Assembly (NCBI GenBank): GCA_041739525.1
Contig: JBGSNQ010000165.1
Location: 1 to 64,000, forward strand
Reading direction: 5' to 3'
DNA length: 64,000 bases
Source: DATJGR01 sp041739525
GTDB taxonomy: Bacteria > Pseudomonadota > Gammaproteobacteria > Pseudomonadales > Azotimanducaceae
The notes under the pieces are model-generated. The model was not told the DNA's origin. It made no database searches and saw only the letters and a list, made by a program, of their open reading frames with translations. Below are positions 34,015 to 43,109 of this stretch, piece by piece (position 1 is the stretch's first letter; each line of letters starts with the position of its first letter). The position numbers and the translations under genes were made by a program.

Positions 34015-34578
34015 ATGGCATCGATGAAACGCGATCACCTGCTCGCTACCGCGTGGCGGCTCTTCTATCGCGACGGCTATCGCGCGGTGGGCATCGACAC
34101 GCTGCTGGCCGAAGCGAACGTCGCAAAGATGACGCTCTACAATCACTACGCTTCGAAAGACGAGCTCATCGTCGACGTGATCAAACGGCGCAGCGAAGAA
34201 GTGCTCACCGGTCTGCGTGAAGCCGCCGAGGCTGCCGGCAATTCGCCGGAGCGTCGCTTGCTCAGCGTGTTCGACTGGCTCAAAGATCTGTTCGCCGGCG
34301 ATGACTTCATGGGATGCGCGTTCATTCGCGCGCTGAGCGAGTTCCCCGACACGGACCATCCTGTGCATCGCGCGGCGTGGACTCACAAGATGGCCGTCCG
34401 AAACATGCTGAAAGGTCTGGCAACGGATGCAGGTGCGAAGAATCCTGGCGCACTCGCCGATTCGCTGAGGCTGCTGATCGACGGCGCGTTGGTCGCGGCG
34501 CACGCGACAGGTACGACCAAGCCCGCGACCGTCGCCCGTCAGGCAGCCGCGAGTCTGCTCGCGTCCGCCCGCGGCTGA
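34015..34578 (+). CDS. TetR/AcrR family regulator (LmrA/YxaF-like)
   Basis: A 187-residue repressor. The N-terminal HTH is LLATAWRLFYRDGYRAVGID with recognition region VAKMTLYNHYASKDELI. The ligand-binding half contains GCAFIRALSEFPD, typical of the LmrA/YxaF group whose operators read TAGAC..GTCTA, in agreement with the palindromes just upstream. It would respond to a hydrophobic substrate of the divergently encoded hydrolase. The stop overlaps the next gene's ATG by one nt (TGATG), coupling it to a GNAT-like protein. Confidence 0.92.
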   Translation: MASMKRDHLLATAWRLFYRDGYRAVGIDTLLAEANVAKMTLYNHYASKDELIVDVIKRRSEEVLTGLREAAEAAGNSPERRLLSVFDWLKDLFAGDDFMGCAFIRALSEFPDTDHPVHRAAWTHKMAVRNMLKGLATDAGAKNPGALADSLRLLIDGALVAAHATGTTKPATVARQAAASLLASARG

Positions 34579-35564
34579 TGAGTAGCTCTACCGTCATTCG
34601 CCGACTCGTTGCCGCAGACGCGAAGGCGTTGGTTGCGTGCTTCCAACGTTGCTACGGCGAGACATATCCGAACGACGATTTCTACGACGTATCTCGCCTG
34701 GTGCAGCGCATCGAGATGGGTTCGTTGCGCTCGGCCGTCGCGATCGCCAACGACGGCACTCTGGTGGGCCATACGGGACTCAGCGTTCGGCATTCGGACG
34801 CCAAAGCGATCGAAGCCGGTAACACCGTGGTCGATCCGGCGTGTCGCGGGCAGGGTCTCTTGGCGCGACTCGCCGCGCTGCTGAACCAACTGTGCACGGA
34901 GGCCGGTTACCTCGCCTACCTGCACTACCCCACCTGCGCGCACGAAATCATGCAGATAAGTTCGGTGCGCAGCGGCTTCGAAACAGGCCTGATGCTCGAC
35001 TACATCCCGGCAGAAACCGACTACCGCGAGATCGATCGCGGCGAAGGCCGCGTTGCCGCGACGGTGGCGTACCAGCCGATTGCTCCGGCACCGCACCGCA
35101 CGCTGCGGATCGCGCCTCGCTATTTCGACGTCGCACGGCAAGTCTACGACGCGGCATCACTCGACCGATCGCTGCGGCTTGCCGACGACTCCACAGCGTC
35201 GCGAACCACGAGACTGACCGCCTCGTTCGGCAAGCGGCGCGGCTTGCAGCATGTGCACGTTGACGCGATTGGCAGCGATTTCACGCACGCCATCATGGCC
35301 GCATCGCGTGGCGACGCTGCGGTGAGCCACGTCGACCTGTGCCTCGACGATCCCGGAGTGACAATTGCAGTGGAAGAACTGCGCAGGATGGGCTATCTCT
35401 TCTGCGCGCTATTGCCGGAGTTCGCGCACACTGACGTGTTGCGCATGCAACGGCTCGCCTCTCCCGGCGCCAGTTCGTTCACGCCGCAGCTCGCAAATGC
35501 CGGCGCCATCGACTTGTTGGCGCGCATGCGTCGCGAGCAGGAAGGAACGAACAGCGTCTTCTGA
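34578..35564 (+). CDS. GNAT-like acetyltransferase domain protein
   Basis: A 328-residue protein. Residues about 5-135 follow a GNAT acetyltransferase pattern: IRRLVAADAKALVACFQRCY, GTLVGHTGLSV and the acetyl-CoA loop NTVVDPACRGQGLLARLAA (R/Q-x-x-G-x-A/G). The C-terminal half has no clear match but repeats a loose alpha/beta pattern, so it may be a second degenerate GNAT-like domain. The substrate is unknown. The start ATG 34578 overlaps the TetR stop by one base, so it is in that operon and is expected to be controlled by the same operators. Confidence 0.75.
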   Translation: MSSSTVIRRLVAADAKALVACFQRCYGETYPNDDFYDVSRLVQRIEMGSLRSAVAIANDGTLVGHTGLSVRHSDAKAIEAGNTVVDPACRGQGLLARLAALLNQLCTEAGYLAYLHYPTCAHEIMQISSVRSGFETGLMLDYIPAETDYREIDRGEGRVAATVAYQPIAPAPHRTLRIAPRYFDVARQVYDAASLDRSLRLADDSTASRTTRLTASFGKRRGLQHVHVDAIGSDFTHAIMAASRGDAAVSHVDLCLDDPGVTIAVEELRRMGYLFCALLPEFAHTDVLRMQRLASPGASSFTPQLANAGAIDLLARMRREQEGTNSVF

Positions 35565-35587
35565 ATGTGTGCGACCGAGAGCGGCCG

Positions 35588-36301
35588 TCAACGCTTCAGC
35601 TTCTCCGCCAGCGCACGAAACGCCGGATCCTTCTTCCGCCGCATGATGTCGGCGGCCGTCACGCCGTCTTTGTTCGGAATGTCGCCGCGCGCGCCGTACG
35701 AGACGACCATCTCCACATGCTTCAACTCGCTGCCCTTCTTCAGCATGTAATGCAGCGCCGTCATCTTTTTCGCGTCCTGCCAGTTCGCGTTCGCACCGTG
35801 CTTCAGCAGTTCTTCCGCCGAGTCGAACAAGCTCCACTTCACCGCGCCGAGGAACGGCGTTTCCGGGCCGTCCTGATCGACGTCGGCGCCGCCGCGTATC
35901 AACAGACGGATTGCTTCCAGATCGTGGTTGAACGATGCCGCCCATAAACAGTTGTTGGGATTCGAGCCGCGCTTCAGCAGGAACCTCGCGAGTTCGTGAT
36001 TGCGGCCGCGCCCGATCGCATACCACAGCGGCGTCGCTTCGAAGAACCCGCCTTCGGTGAATGCCGGCTTGCTGACGTTGAAACCGAGTTTCAACAACGT
36101 TTCAGCCGTTTTCACGCCGTCGGCAACTTTCTGTTTGCGTTTCGTCACGTCGACACCGCAGCAGATGTGCAGCCAATTGCGGCCGCGCTCGTCCTCGTAG
36201 TCGAGCAATGCGGAACTTTCGTCGAGCCCTTCTTTGACTGCCTTCCAGTCGAACGCTTTCACGAGATCGAGCATTCGTGTTTTCGAGACCATCAGTTGCA
36301 T
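35588..36301 (-). CDS. Ankyrin repeat protein
   Basis: A 237-residue soluble protein made of about five ankyrin repeats. Typical repeat ends are TPLWYAIGRGRNHELARFLL, PNNCLWAASFNHDLEAIRLL, TPFLGAVKWSLFDSAEELL and MTALHYMLKKGSELKHVEMV. No signal peptide is present, and there is no enzymatic domain. The start could be ATG 36301 or ATG 36292 (MVSKT); the AAGG sequence lies better placed for the second. Function is likely protein binding. It is convergent with the GNAT gene and divergent from the PhyH gene. Confidence 0.85.
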   Translation of the reverse strand: MQLMVSKTRMLDLVKAFDWKAVKEGLDESSALLDYEDERGRNWLHICCGVDVTKRKQKVADGVKTAETLLKLGFNVSKPAFTEGGFFEATPLWYAIGRGRNHELARFLLKRGSNPNNCLWAASFNHDLEAIRLLIRGGADVDQDGPETPFLGAVKWSLFDSAEELLKHGANANWQDAKKMTALHYMLKKGSELKHVEMVVSYGARGDIPNKDGVTAADIMRRKKDPAFRALAEKLKR

Positions 36302-36403
36302 CCCTTCCGATTTCCACCCGATGGTTTCATACGGCTGGTGCTGCTTCCATCGCTTCGGATGTCGGGCTACATTGATTCTGCTTGGGGGTCAGAGGGAGAC
36401 AAG

Positions 36404-37249
36404 GTGATCAATCCTGCAGAACACAACGTTACGAGCGGCCGGCTCAAAACGGATGAGTTGAAGTGCCTCGAGCAAAACGGTTACGTGGTGCGTGAGAACG
36501 TATTCACACCGAAGGAAATCGCAGAGATTACTGCGGCGTGCGAAGCGCTGGTGGACCGATTCGTTCAGGAGCGCCGTCGTAAGCGCTACCCCGTCGGCAG
36601 CTACACGTTCGAACCGAACAACGAGCACTTGATCATGATCAAGTGGGAAGGCGACACCGACATCGTGCACGGCCTCGAACCGTTCGCGCATCTCGATCCC
36701 GTCATCAATCGCTGGGCGACAGACGATCGCTTCATCGCACCAATGTGCGATTTCGTCGGCGACGAGCACCCGGTTCTGTTCACCGAGAAACTAAATCTGA
36801 AACGTCCTGGCTACGGCGGCGTGAACCCGATGCACCAGGACTATCCGTACTGGATCGGCGAAGCAAAGGATCCCGTCAGAGTTGCAACCGCCATGTTGTT
36901 CCTCGACGACGCAACGCTCGAGAACGGTTGTCTGCAGGTGGCGCCCGGCAGTCACCGTTCCGGGCGATGGCAGAATCGGACCGACTCCGACGAGTTCGGC
37001 GCCAACGAGATCGACGCATCCGCTTATAAGGATGTAGTGATGCAGCCGCTGCCGTTGAAGGCGGGATCGATGGTGATGTTCGGCTCCATGCTCGTACACA
37101 GCTCCGAAGCCAATCGATCGAAACTCGAAAGACGCGCGCTGTTGTTTAGCTACCAGCCCGCCGGGTATCCGCACATGGTCGAGAAAATGATCGCCGACAA
37201 GGAAGCTTACCGACGCGCGAAAGCCGAGCGCGAAGCGAAGGCAGGTTGA
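36404..37249 (+). CDS. Phytanoyl-CoA dioxygenase (PhyH) family Fe(II)/2-oxoglutarate oxygenase
   Basis: A 281-residue oxygenase of the double-stranded beta-helix fold. The facial triad is H144-x-D146 (MHQDYPYW) and H232 (LVHSSEANRS), with R238 positioned to bind 2-oxoglutarate. Family members hydroxylate fatty acyl-CoAs, small acids or halogenated compounds; no acyl-CoA motif can be named from the sequence. The start is taken as GTG 36404 because GAGGGAG lies 5 nt upstream; ATG 36359 would add 15 residues. The SDR gene follows after 2 bp, so the two probably act in sequence, hydroxylation then oxidation. Confidence 0.88.
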   Translation: MINPAEHNVTSGRLKTDELKCLEQNGYVVRENVFTPKEIAEITAACEALVDRFVQERRRKRYPVGSYTFEPNNEHLIMIKWEGDTDIVHGLEPFAHLDPVINRWATDDRFIAPMCDFVGDEHPVLFTEKLNLKRPGYGGVNPMHQDYPYWIGEAKDPVRVATAMLFLDDATLENGCLQVAPGSHRSGRWQNRTDSDEFGANEIDASAYKDVVMQPLPLKAGSMVMFGSMLVHSSEANRSKLERRALLFSYQPAGYPHMVEKMIADKEAYRRAKAEREAKAG

Positions 37250-37251
37250 GT

Positions 37252-38034
37252 ATGGATCTGAACGGACGAGTCGCCGTCATCACAGGTGCCGCCAGCGGCA
37301 TCGGTGCCGCATGCGCGCGGGCATTCGCAGCGAAGGGCGCCAAAGTCGTAGTGGTGGATGTGAACGAAAGCGGCGCTCGTGCCGTTGCGAAGGAAATCGG
37401 CGGTCTCGCCATTCCATGCAACATTGCCGATGAATCGGCAGTCAATTCGCTGGTCGCGCAGGCACAACGCGAACTCGGCCCCATCGACGTGTTCTTCAAC
37501 AACGCAGGCGTGGCCACCGGCGGTCCGCCGCTCACCACACCGATCGACGTGTGGAACGACCAGTGGCAGATCAACCTGATGAGCCACGTGTACGCCATTC
37601 GTGCGGTGCTGCCGGGGATGCTCGAACGCGGCGAGGGTTATCTGCTGCACACGGCATCGATGGCCGGCATTCTCACCACGCACGGCAATCTCACGTACGC
37701 GGTGACGAAGCACGCGGTGGTCGGCCTCGCGGAGTGGTTGTCGATCACGTATCACGACAAAGGCATCCGCGTGTCGCTGCTCGCGCCGCTCGGCGTGCGC
37801 ACGCCGATGCTCGGCAACGCAGAAGGCTCGCTCGCGCGCGACGCACTGGGTCCGATCAAGGAACCCGCCGAGGTCGCGGACATGGTGGTCGATGCGATTC
37901 ACGCCGAACGCTTTCTGATCCTCACCGATCCGATTGCGCAGTCGTGGATGAACAAGAAGAACGCCGACCTCGAACGCTGGCTGAACGGTATGCGTCGGCT
38001 GCAACGCGTGATGGACGGCGGTAAGCCGGCTTAA
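37252..38034 (+). CDS. Short-chain dehydrogenase/reductase
   Basis: A 260-residue classical SDR. It has the Rossmann motif TGAASGIG (11-18), DVNE at the acidic end of beta2, NNAG, and the catalytic Y149-x3-K153 (YAVTK) with an upstream Ser (TASMAG). The acidic residue after beta2 (VVDV) favours NAD over NADP. It is translated just after the PhyH gene (AGG before ATG 37252), supporting oxidation of the hydroxylated product. The downstream MFS transporter is on the opposite strand and converges after 4 bp. Confidence 0.94.
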   Translation: MDLNGRVAVITGAASGIGAACARAFAAKGAKVVVVDVNESGARAVAKEIGGLAIPCNIADESAVNSLVAQAQRELGPIDVFFNNAGVATGGPPLTTPIDVWNDQWQINLMSHVYAIRAVLPGMLERGEGYLLHTASMAGILTTHGNLTYAVTKHAVVGLAEWLSITYHDKGIRVSLLAPLGVRTPMLGNAEGSLARDALGPIKEPAEVADMVVDAIHAERFLILTDPIAQSWMNKKNADLERWLNGMRRLQRVMDGGKPA

Positions 38035-38038
38035 GCCG

Positions 38039-39262
38039 CTACGCGTCGAGGCGCATCTGCCGCACGTCGCGTACACACAGCGTTAGTGCGGTTGGAATCA
38101 CCACCATCGCAACGGCAATCCACGCGGTGGTCTGTGTACCGAGTGCCTCGATCGATACACCCGCCGCGATGAGACCGAGCGGTGCCAGCGCAAAAGAACC
38201 GAGCGCATCGTAAGAGCTGATACGCGACAACATCTCCGCCGGGATCTTTCGGTGCAGCGTCGTGTACCACAGCACACCGACGAGCTGACCGCACACGCCG
38301 TGTGCGAACGTGGCGATCGCCACGAGCCACACCATCGTCGTGGACGCGAGCAGCAACGCCGGTGCCGCATAAACGAACACGCACATCGTAATCACGAGCA
38401 TCGGCCGTACGACATTCAGACGCATCGCGACGAAGCCGCCGGTCAACGTACCGATTCCGAACGCAGCGCTGATGAAACCCCAGTCCGGTGGTCCGCCCAT
38501 CGATGTTTTTGCCACGGTAGGACCGATCAGGCCGTACACACTCTGCACGGCCGCGACGATCAGCGAGAACTGCAGCACGATCACCCACAACCATTGGTGC
38601 GAGACAAATTCCCGCCAGCCGGACTTCAGATCGTCGATCAAATCGGAGGTACGCGCCTGCGCAACAGCGGGAACGCCGATGCGCGACACCAGCACCGCCG
38701 CAATACCGAATCCCGCCGCATCGATCGCGATGGTCGGCCCGCTGCCGAACAACGCCACGAGAATGCCCGCACACGCAGCGCCGAGTGCAAAAGCGCCGCT
38801 GCGCGCGGTACCAAGCAACGCGTTGGCGGCCTGCAATTTCTCGGGTTTCACAACCTGCGGTATGAAGCCGACCAGGGCCGGTTGGTGGAACGCCAGCGCC
38901 ACGCCGTTGCACACCATCAACGCCATCATCAGCGGCACATGTGCGTGACCGGTGACGAAGGCGATCGCCATCGTCGCCTGGATGCTCATTGCGAGTACAT
39001 CGGCGGATACCATCACGCGCCGTCGCGAGACGCGATCTGCAACAACGCCACCGAACAACAGCACCGCGATCTGCGCGGCAGTCTGGCACGCGATCACGAC
39101 GCCCGTGTCGCGCGCCGACCCGGTTACGTGCAGCACGCCGAAGGCCATTGCGATCGGCGCCATCAACGTACCGAACCAAGCCACGAGATGCGCGCTGAAC
39201 AGTTTTGCAAAGTCGCGATCGCGCAGCAGTACGGCGGCACCGCTGAATTGTGGACGGCTCAC
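38039..39262 (-). CDS. MFS transporter
   Basis: A 407-residue membrane protein with 12 predicted helices. The loop between TM2 and TM3 carries the MFS motif GGVVADRVSRRRVM. The overall pattern resembles the enterobactin/EntS-like and multidrug-exporter MFS groups with 10-12 helices. Substrate is unknown. It is convergent with the SDR gene. It is followed on the same strand by the GST gene, upstream of which a different promoter may act. Confidence 0.88.
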   Translation of the reverse strand: MSRPQFSGAAVLLRDRDFAKLFSAHLVAWFGTLMAPIAMAFGVLHVTGSARDTGVVIACQTAAQIAVLLFGGVVADRVSRRRVMVSADVLAMSIQATMAIAFVTGHAHVPLMMALMVCNGVALAFHQPALVGFIPQVVKPEKLQAANALLGTARSGAFALGAACAGILVALFGSGPTIAIDAAGFGIAAVLVSRIGVPAVAQARTSDLIDDLKSGWREFVSHQWLWVIVLQFSLIVAAVQSVYGLIGPTVAKTSMGGPPDWGFISAAFGIGTLTGGFVAMRLNVVRPMLVITMCVFVYAAPALLLASTTMVWLVAIATFAHGVCGQLVGVLWYTTLHRKIPAEMLSRISSYDALGSFALAPLGLIAAGVSIEALGTQTTAWIAVAMVVIPTALTLCVRDVRQMRLDA

Positions 39263-39307
39263 ATGGGTTGCGACGGTCCGGTTGAACCGCCGTAGTCACC
39301 GATTGCG

Positions 39308-39916
39308 TTACTTCATCAGGCCTTCGGCACGAAGCGCTTCCTGCACTTTCGGGCGCGCGGCGATGCGTCCGGAATACGCCGCGACGTTCGGGAATGCTTT
39401 CAGATCCATGCCGACGAAGTTCGCCCAGTTCAGAATCGTGAACGCGTACGCGTCGGCTGCCGTGAACGTATCGCCCAGCAGGAACTGCTTGTTCGCGAGT
39501 TGCTCGTTCAGATAACCGATCCGCTTCGTGATGGTCGCCTTCGCCGCTTCTTTTCCCGCATCGGTTGTAGCCGGGTTGAACAGCGGACCGAAGTTCTTGT
39601 GCAGTTCGGTGCCGATGAAGTTCAGCCACTCCTGCAACCGATAGCGATCTACCGTGCCGGCCGCCGGTGCGAGTTTCGTGGCGGGCTTCTGATCGGCGAG
39701 GTATTGAACGATCGCCGGACCTTCGGTGAGCACGCTGCCGTCGTCGAGGCGCAGCGCCGGCACGTACCCTTTCGGATTGATCTTCGAATAGTCGTCGCCG
39801 TTTGCCGTCTTGTGCTGCGCGAGGTCGACTTTTTCCAGTTCGACCGCGATACCGGCTTCGCGCGCAACGATGTGCGGCGACAACGAGCAGGCGCCCGGGG
39901 AGTAATACAGTTTCAT
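39308..39916 (-). CDS. Glutathione S-transferase
   Basis: A 202-residue cytosolic GST. The N-terminal thioredoxin-like domain begins KLYYSPGACSLSPHIV and contains the cis-Pro segment NPKGYVPALRLDDGSVLTEG, and the C-terminal helical domain has ADAYAFTILNWA and ends with KVQEALRAEG. The SPGACS sequence is characteristic of beta-class bacterial enzymes, where Cys10 can form a mixed disulfide with glutathione. Substrates would be electrophiles. The start is ATG 39916; a longer in-frame extension upstream is not family-like. Confidence 0.94.
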   Translation of the reverse strand: MKLYYSPGACSLSPHIVAREAGIAVELEKVDLAQHKTANGDDYSKINPKGYVPALRLDDGSVLTEGPAIVQYLADQKPATKLAPAAGTVDRYRLQEWLNFIGTELHKNFGPLFNPATTDAGKEAAKATITKRIGYLNEQLANKQFLLGDTFTAADAYAFTILNWANFVGMDLKAFPNVAAYSGRIAARPKVQEALRAEGLMK

Positions 39917-40010
39917 GTTCGATTTCCTGGTTCCGACATGGGTCGGCAACCGTACGACTTTCGTCGGTGGTAGTCCACGGTGGAACGCTACGGACGCACC
40001 TCGGGACGAG

Positions 40011-41543
40011 CTAACGCCGTAACGGCACGAACGCGTTCGCGAACACGTAGTCCGCCACCTTGCGGCCCTGTGCAACGCCGTCGGATTTGTCGAACGACCA
40101 ATGGATGCCGAGATAGATGCGGCTCTGCCCGTTCTCTTCTTCCGCCGCTGACAGCGACGAGAAGGTGCGCGGCAGCAGCGGTCGCACATTGCCCTGGTTG
40201 TCGCGCGTTACACCGTTGAACTCGTCGGAAACGAACGTGAACGCGATGTCGTCGGTGCCGTAGAACTTACGCAGCGTCTGGAACAGCGCCCCACCGAAAC
40301 CGGCATGTCCGGAAGGGTATGACGGGAACGGCGGCGTGAAATTCGGACCCTGCAGATTGCTGGCGGGCGCACCGAGCGGCGTGAACGTCGGATCACCGAC
40401 GGTGTCGGGATTGCCGTCGCCGGTGAGGCTCGGCCCGGTGCCCTCGTCCGACTCGCGGATGCCGGTAACCGGCCGCCAGAAGTTGTAGTAGAACTTCGAC
40501 TCCCAGATCGCAATTCCCGAATCCGCCATGGCCGTGTTGATCAGCGCGAGCAACCGCGCCATTTCGACCACGCGGGTGGTCGTACCCATCTGCTCCGCGA
40601 TCACCAGTGCGAGCTGGTTATAGAGCCGCGGCGGTGCGCACAGGCTGGGTGTACCGTCGTAGGCCCAGTAGATTCCGGCTTCGGTCTGGTCGGCGGTGCG
40701 CTGTGTCGGCGTAACGATTCCGTCGCCGCCCAAGGACTGCACTTCCTCGTACGCCTTCGCGTATTTCACGCTCGTCATCTTCGGCGGCGGCGGTGCGCGG
40801 AACTGCTTGCCCGAACGCAGCACGAACGGCGTTACCTTTCCCCACGTCGCACCCAGCGCCACACCACCCTTGCCGATCGGATCCTGTCGCCACACGCCCG
40901 CCGCGTCGCCCGGAATGTACTCGGTTCCCATCTTCGGGTCGGTGTCGGTCCAACCGTCGCCCACGCGATGCTGGATCATTACCTGCGCGCTTTGCTTACC
41001 CAGCGCTATTCCATTCGCCTTGGCGCGGCTGTCGGGAAGGCCGGACAGATCTTCATCGAGCAAGTCGTCGAAGCGGACCTTTTGCGAGGGATACTCGGCG
41101 ACGAGCGCGTCGTGCGCCGCTTGGGCGATTGCAGCTTGCATGGACGTAAGCACCGGTGGCGCCTTCAACCGCGAGTACGGCTTGTATCGCGGAATGATGG
41201 CGTTGACCGCATCGAACATCGCGATGTGTACCATCGCCATCGCTCTGCTCGAACGCCCCGGCCCCAGCTGCTCGCCATACTTTCGAGTCTCGCCGGCAGC
41301 CACCGGAGTGTGATCGAGGCCACTCGCATCCACCGCAATCCTGTTCCAGCGAAGGAGCGCCTCCGCAGCGTCGTTTGCACGCCGCGGGCGATCCGGTAAC
41401 GGATTCGCCAGCGGTGACGGCTTGAAGCCCGGTCCTAGAACTTCGTTCAACGATTGCGCGGCGTCAGCGGCTGGCACGCAACCCAGCGCAAGAATTACAA
41501 ACAGGACGCGTTGAAAAGAAGCGAAATGCCCACTGAACATCAT
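40011..41543 (-). CDS. Vanadium haloperoxidase / PAP2-like exported protein
   Basis: A 510-residue protein with a signal peptide (residues 1-28). C-terminal motifs of the PAP2/vanadium chloroperoxidase family are present: KFYYNFWRP (Lys and Arg-Pro), PSYPSGHAGFGG (Ser, Gly, His) and RIYLGIHWSFDKSDG (Arg, His, Asp). The long helical N-terminal part matches vanadium haloperoxidase-like proteins rather than lipid phosphatases. Whether it is a halogenating enzyme or a phosphatase cannot be read here. It is separated from the di-haem gene by 70 bp on the same strand. Confidence 0.82.
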   Translation of the reverse strand: MMFSGHFASFQRVLFVILALGCVPAADAAQSLNEVLGPGFKPSPLANPLPDRPRRANDAAEALLRWNRIAVDASGLDHTPVAAGETRKYGEQLGPGRSSRAMAMVHIAMFDAVNAIIPRYKPYSRLKAPPVLTSMQAAIAQAAHDALVAEYPSQKVRFDDLLDEDLSGLPDSRAKANGIALGKQSAQVMIQHRVGDGWTDTDPKMGTEYIPGDAAGVWRQDPIGKGGVALGATWGKVTPFVLRSGKQFRAPPPPKMTSVKYAKAYEEVQSLGGDGIVTPTQRTADQTEAGIYWAYDGTPSLCAPPRLYNQLALVIAEQMGTTTRVVEMARLLALINTAMADSGIAIWESKFYYNFWRPVTGIRESDEGTGPSLTGDGNPDTVGDPTFTPLGAPASNLQGPNFTPPFPSYPSGHAGFGGALFQTLRKFYGTDDIAFTFVSDEFNGVTRDNQGNVRPLLPRTFSSLSAAEEENGQSRIYLGIHWSFDKSDGVAQGRKVADYVFANAFVPLRR

Positions 41544-41613
41544 TCCTCCGCTGAAAATTGTCGCTGATCGTAGGCTGTCAATTCGAGCGCCTCTGCACGT
41601 TGCATACGCTGAA

Positions 41614-42975
41614 TCACAGGGAATCGAGGAACTTAAGTACCTGCGTCTTCTGCGCCTCTGACAAACTGTTGTAACGACGGGTGACGCTGGCGGCCTGCCC
41701 TGCGTGCCGCGCGATGGCTTCCTGGAACGTGAACGACAAGCCGTCGTGCATCAGCCGGTTGCGCGTGCGCAGCGCCCACAACGGCGCAGTGCGTATCTGA
41801 CTCGCTGTCGCTGCGTACTGCGCAGTCGGAAGGAACGGAATGCCGTCGCCGGTGCCGATGTCGTGCAGCAGGAAATCGCTGTAGGGATGAATGATCTTGT
41901 TTCCGAGCGCGGCAGGCACTTTGAACGCACCGCCGTTGATCGGCGTTCCCGCACGCGCCGTAACGATGGTTGCGACATGACACGTTGCACAGCCAACCTG
42001 TGTGAACAACCGATCGCCGGCCTGAACGTCAGCGCTAAGGGGACCTCGCGAAGGCGCCTTCGTCGAACGCATGAAGTCGGCGAACGCAACGACGTCCACG
42101 CCGTCGTCTTCGGGGTCGGCCACTGTGTCGTACTTCGTTCCGTAGCTCACGTCTTCCCCGCTCGAAGTGTTCTCCTCCGGAAACGTCGGGCTCGTGATGC
42201 CCATCTCATTGAGATACGCATCCGCAGCGAACGACTGAAGGCTCGCGTGCTGGTTCTTCCAGCCGAAACGTCCGATTCGCGAGGCGCCGTTCGCTTCCAG
42301 CACCGGCACTTCGAGAATCGACCCGCGTAGTGCCGCAGGTTGCGCATTGCGGATTGCGATGATCGTGTCGTTCGAAATGGCCTCGACGTAGCCATTGCCC
42401 AGCGTATTGGTCGACAACCTGAACGTGCGCACGTCGTCTTCGAAGTTCACACGCTCGACTGCCTCTGGATAAGTGGCGCGCGATTGAATCAACGAGCCGC
42501 CCGGCGATTCGAAGAACTGGTCGCCGTTCAGACGTCCGGTGCGGTGCTCGGCAATCTGGCTTGCGCCGCCCGTCGCCACGTTTTGGTGACACTCCGCGCA
42601 ACTCTGCGCGTTGTAGGTAGGTCCGAGTCCGTCGGCTACCGTCTCAACTTCTTCGAAGATGAACCGGTTGTCGTTGAACGAGCGCCCCGGCACCACGGCG
42701 TCTTCGTCGAGTTCGTCGAACGGAGGACCTTGCACGAGGTAACCGTTGGTCACGTTGTCGAATCCGGTCAACGCTTCGGTAGGACGCGTTCTCGTTGTCG
42801 ATGGACGAGCGACGCCGGTGACGGTCGGCGCGCCGTCCGGATTCGCAGCCGGATCTTCCGACGGAGGTGTACCTACAGCGCGGAAGCGGTCGCGGCGGTC
42901 CGCGGAGGCATCAGAGATGCAGAAAGCAATTAAGAACAAGCCGGCGAAGGCGGCGCGACAGGTAGGACGTTTCAT
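41614..42975 (-). CDS. Di-haem c-type oxidoreductase (DUF1111-like)
   Basis: A 453-residue secreted protein with a signal peptide and two CxxCH haem sites, CAECH and CATCH. The central portion (GRFGWKNQHASLQSFAADAYLNEMGI) and the end (GLSFTFQEAIARHAGQA) follow the DUF1111 di-haem family, known as a thiol oxidoreductase-like family and related to MauG and cytochrome c peroxidases. It would act in the periplasm on an electron-transfer or oxidation reaction. The haloperoxidase-like gene lies immediately downstream and may share the transcript. An AraC gene lies 134 bp upstream on the same strand. Confidence 0.85.
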   Translation of the reverse strand: MKRPTCRAAFAGLFLIAFCISDASADRRDRFRAVGTPPSEDPAANPDGAPTVTGVARPSTTRTRPTEALTGFDNVTNGYLVQGPPFDELDEDAVVPGRSFNDNRFIFEEVETVADGLGPTYNAQSCAECHQNVATGGASQIAEHRTGRLNGDQFFESPGGSLIQSRATYPEAVERVNFEDDVRTFRLSTNTLGNGYVEAISNDTIIAIRNAQPAALRGSILEVPVLEANGASRIGRFGWKNQHASLQSFAADAYLNEMGITSPTFPEENTSSGEDVSYGTKYDTVADPEDDGVDVVAFADFMRSTKAPSRGPLSADVQAGDRLFTQVGCATCHVATIVTARAGTPINGGAFKVPAALGNKIIHPYSDFLLHDIGTGDGIPFLPTAQYAATASQIRTAPLWALRTRNRLMHDGLSFTFQEAIARHAGQAASVTRRYNSLSEAQKTQVLKFLDSL

Positions 42976-43109
42976 CGATCTGGCTCCCTTGGCGAGCCAC
43001 GATTTAAGGATGCGCGCGGAAACGAGTCTGCCCGGTTCGTGCCGGACCTATCTCATTCCTGTCATTAATTTCGAATCGGCGGAACCTCGTCGAGAGGCTC
43101 ATCGGGCTC

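Noticed and set aside
16899..38034. A secondary-metabolite gene cluster made of P450, amidase, SDR, AKR and F420-type genes.
   Set aside because: The genes are scattered, on both strands, without a core synthase, so they look like independent catabolic or detoxification genes.
38031..39629. Open frame of 532 residues overlapping the MFS gene in another frame.
   Set aside because: It is Arg-rich with no signature, whereas the MFS frame shows membrane helices and the A-motif.
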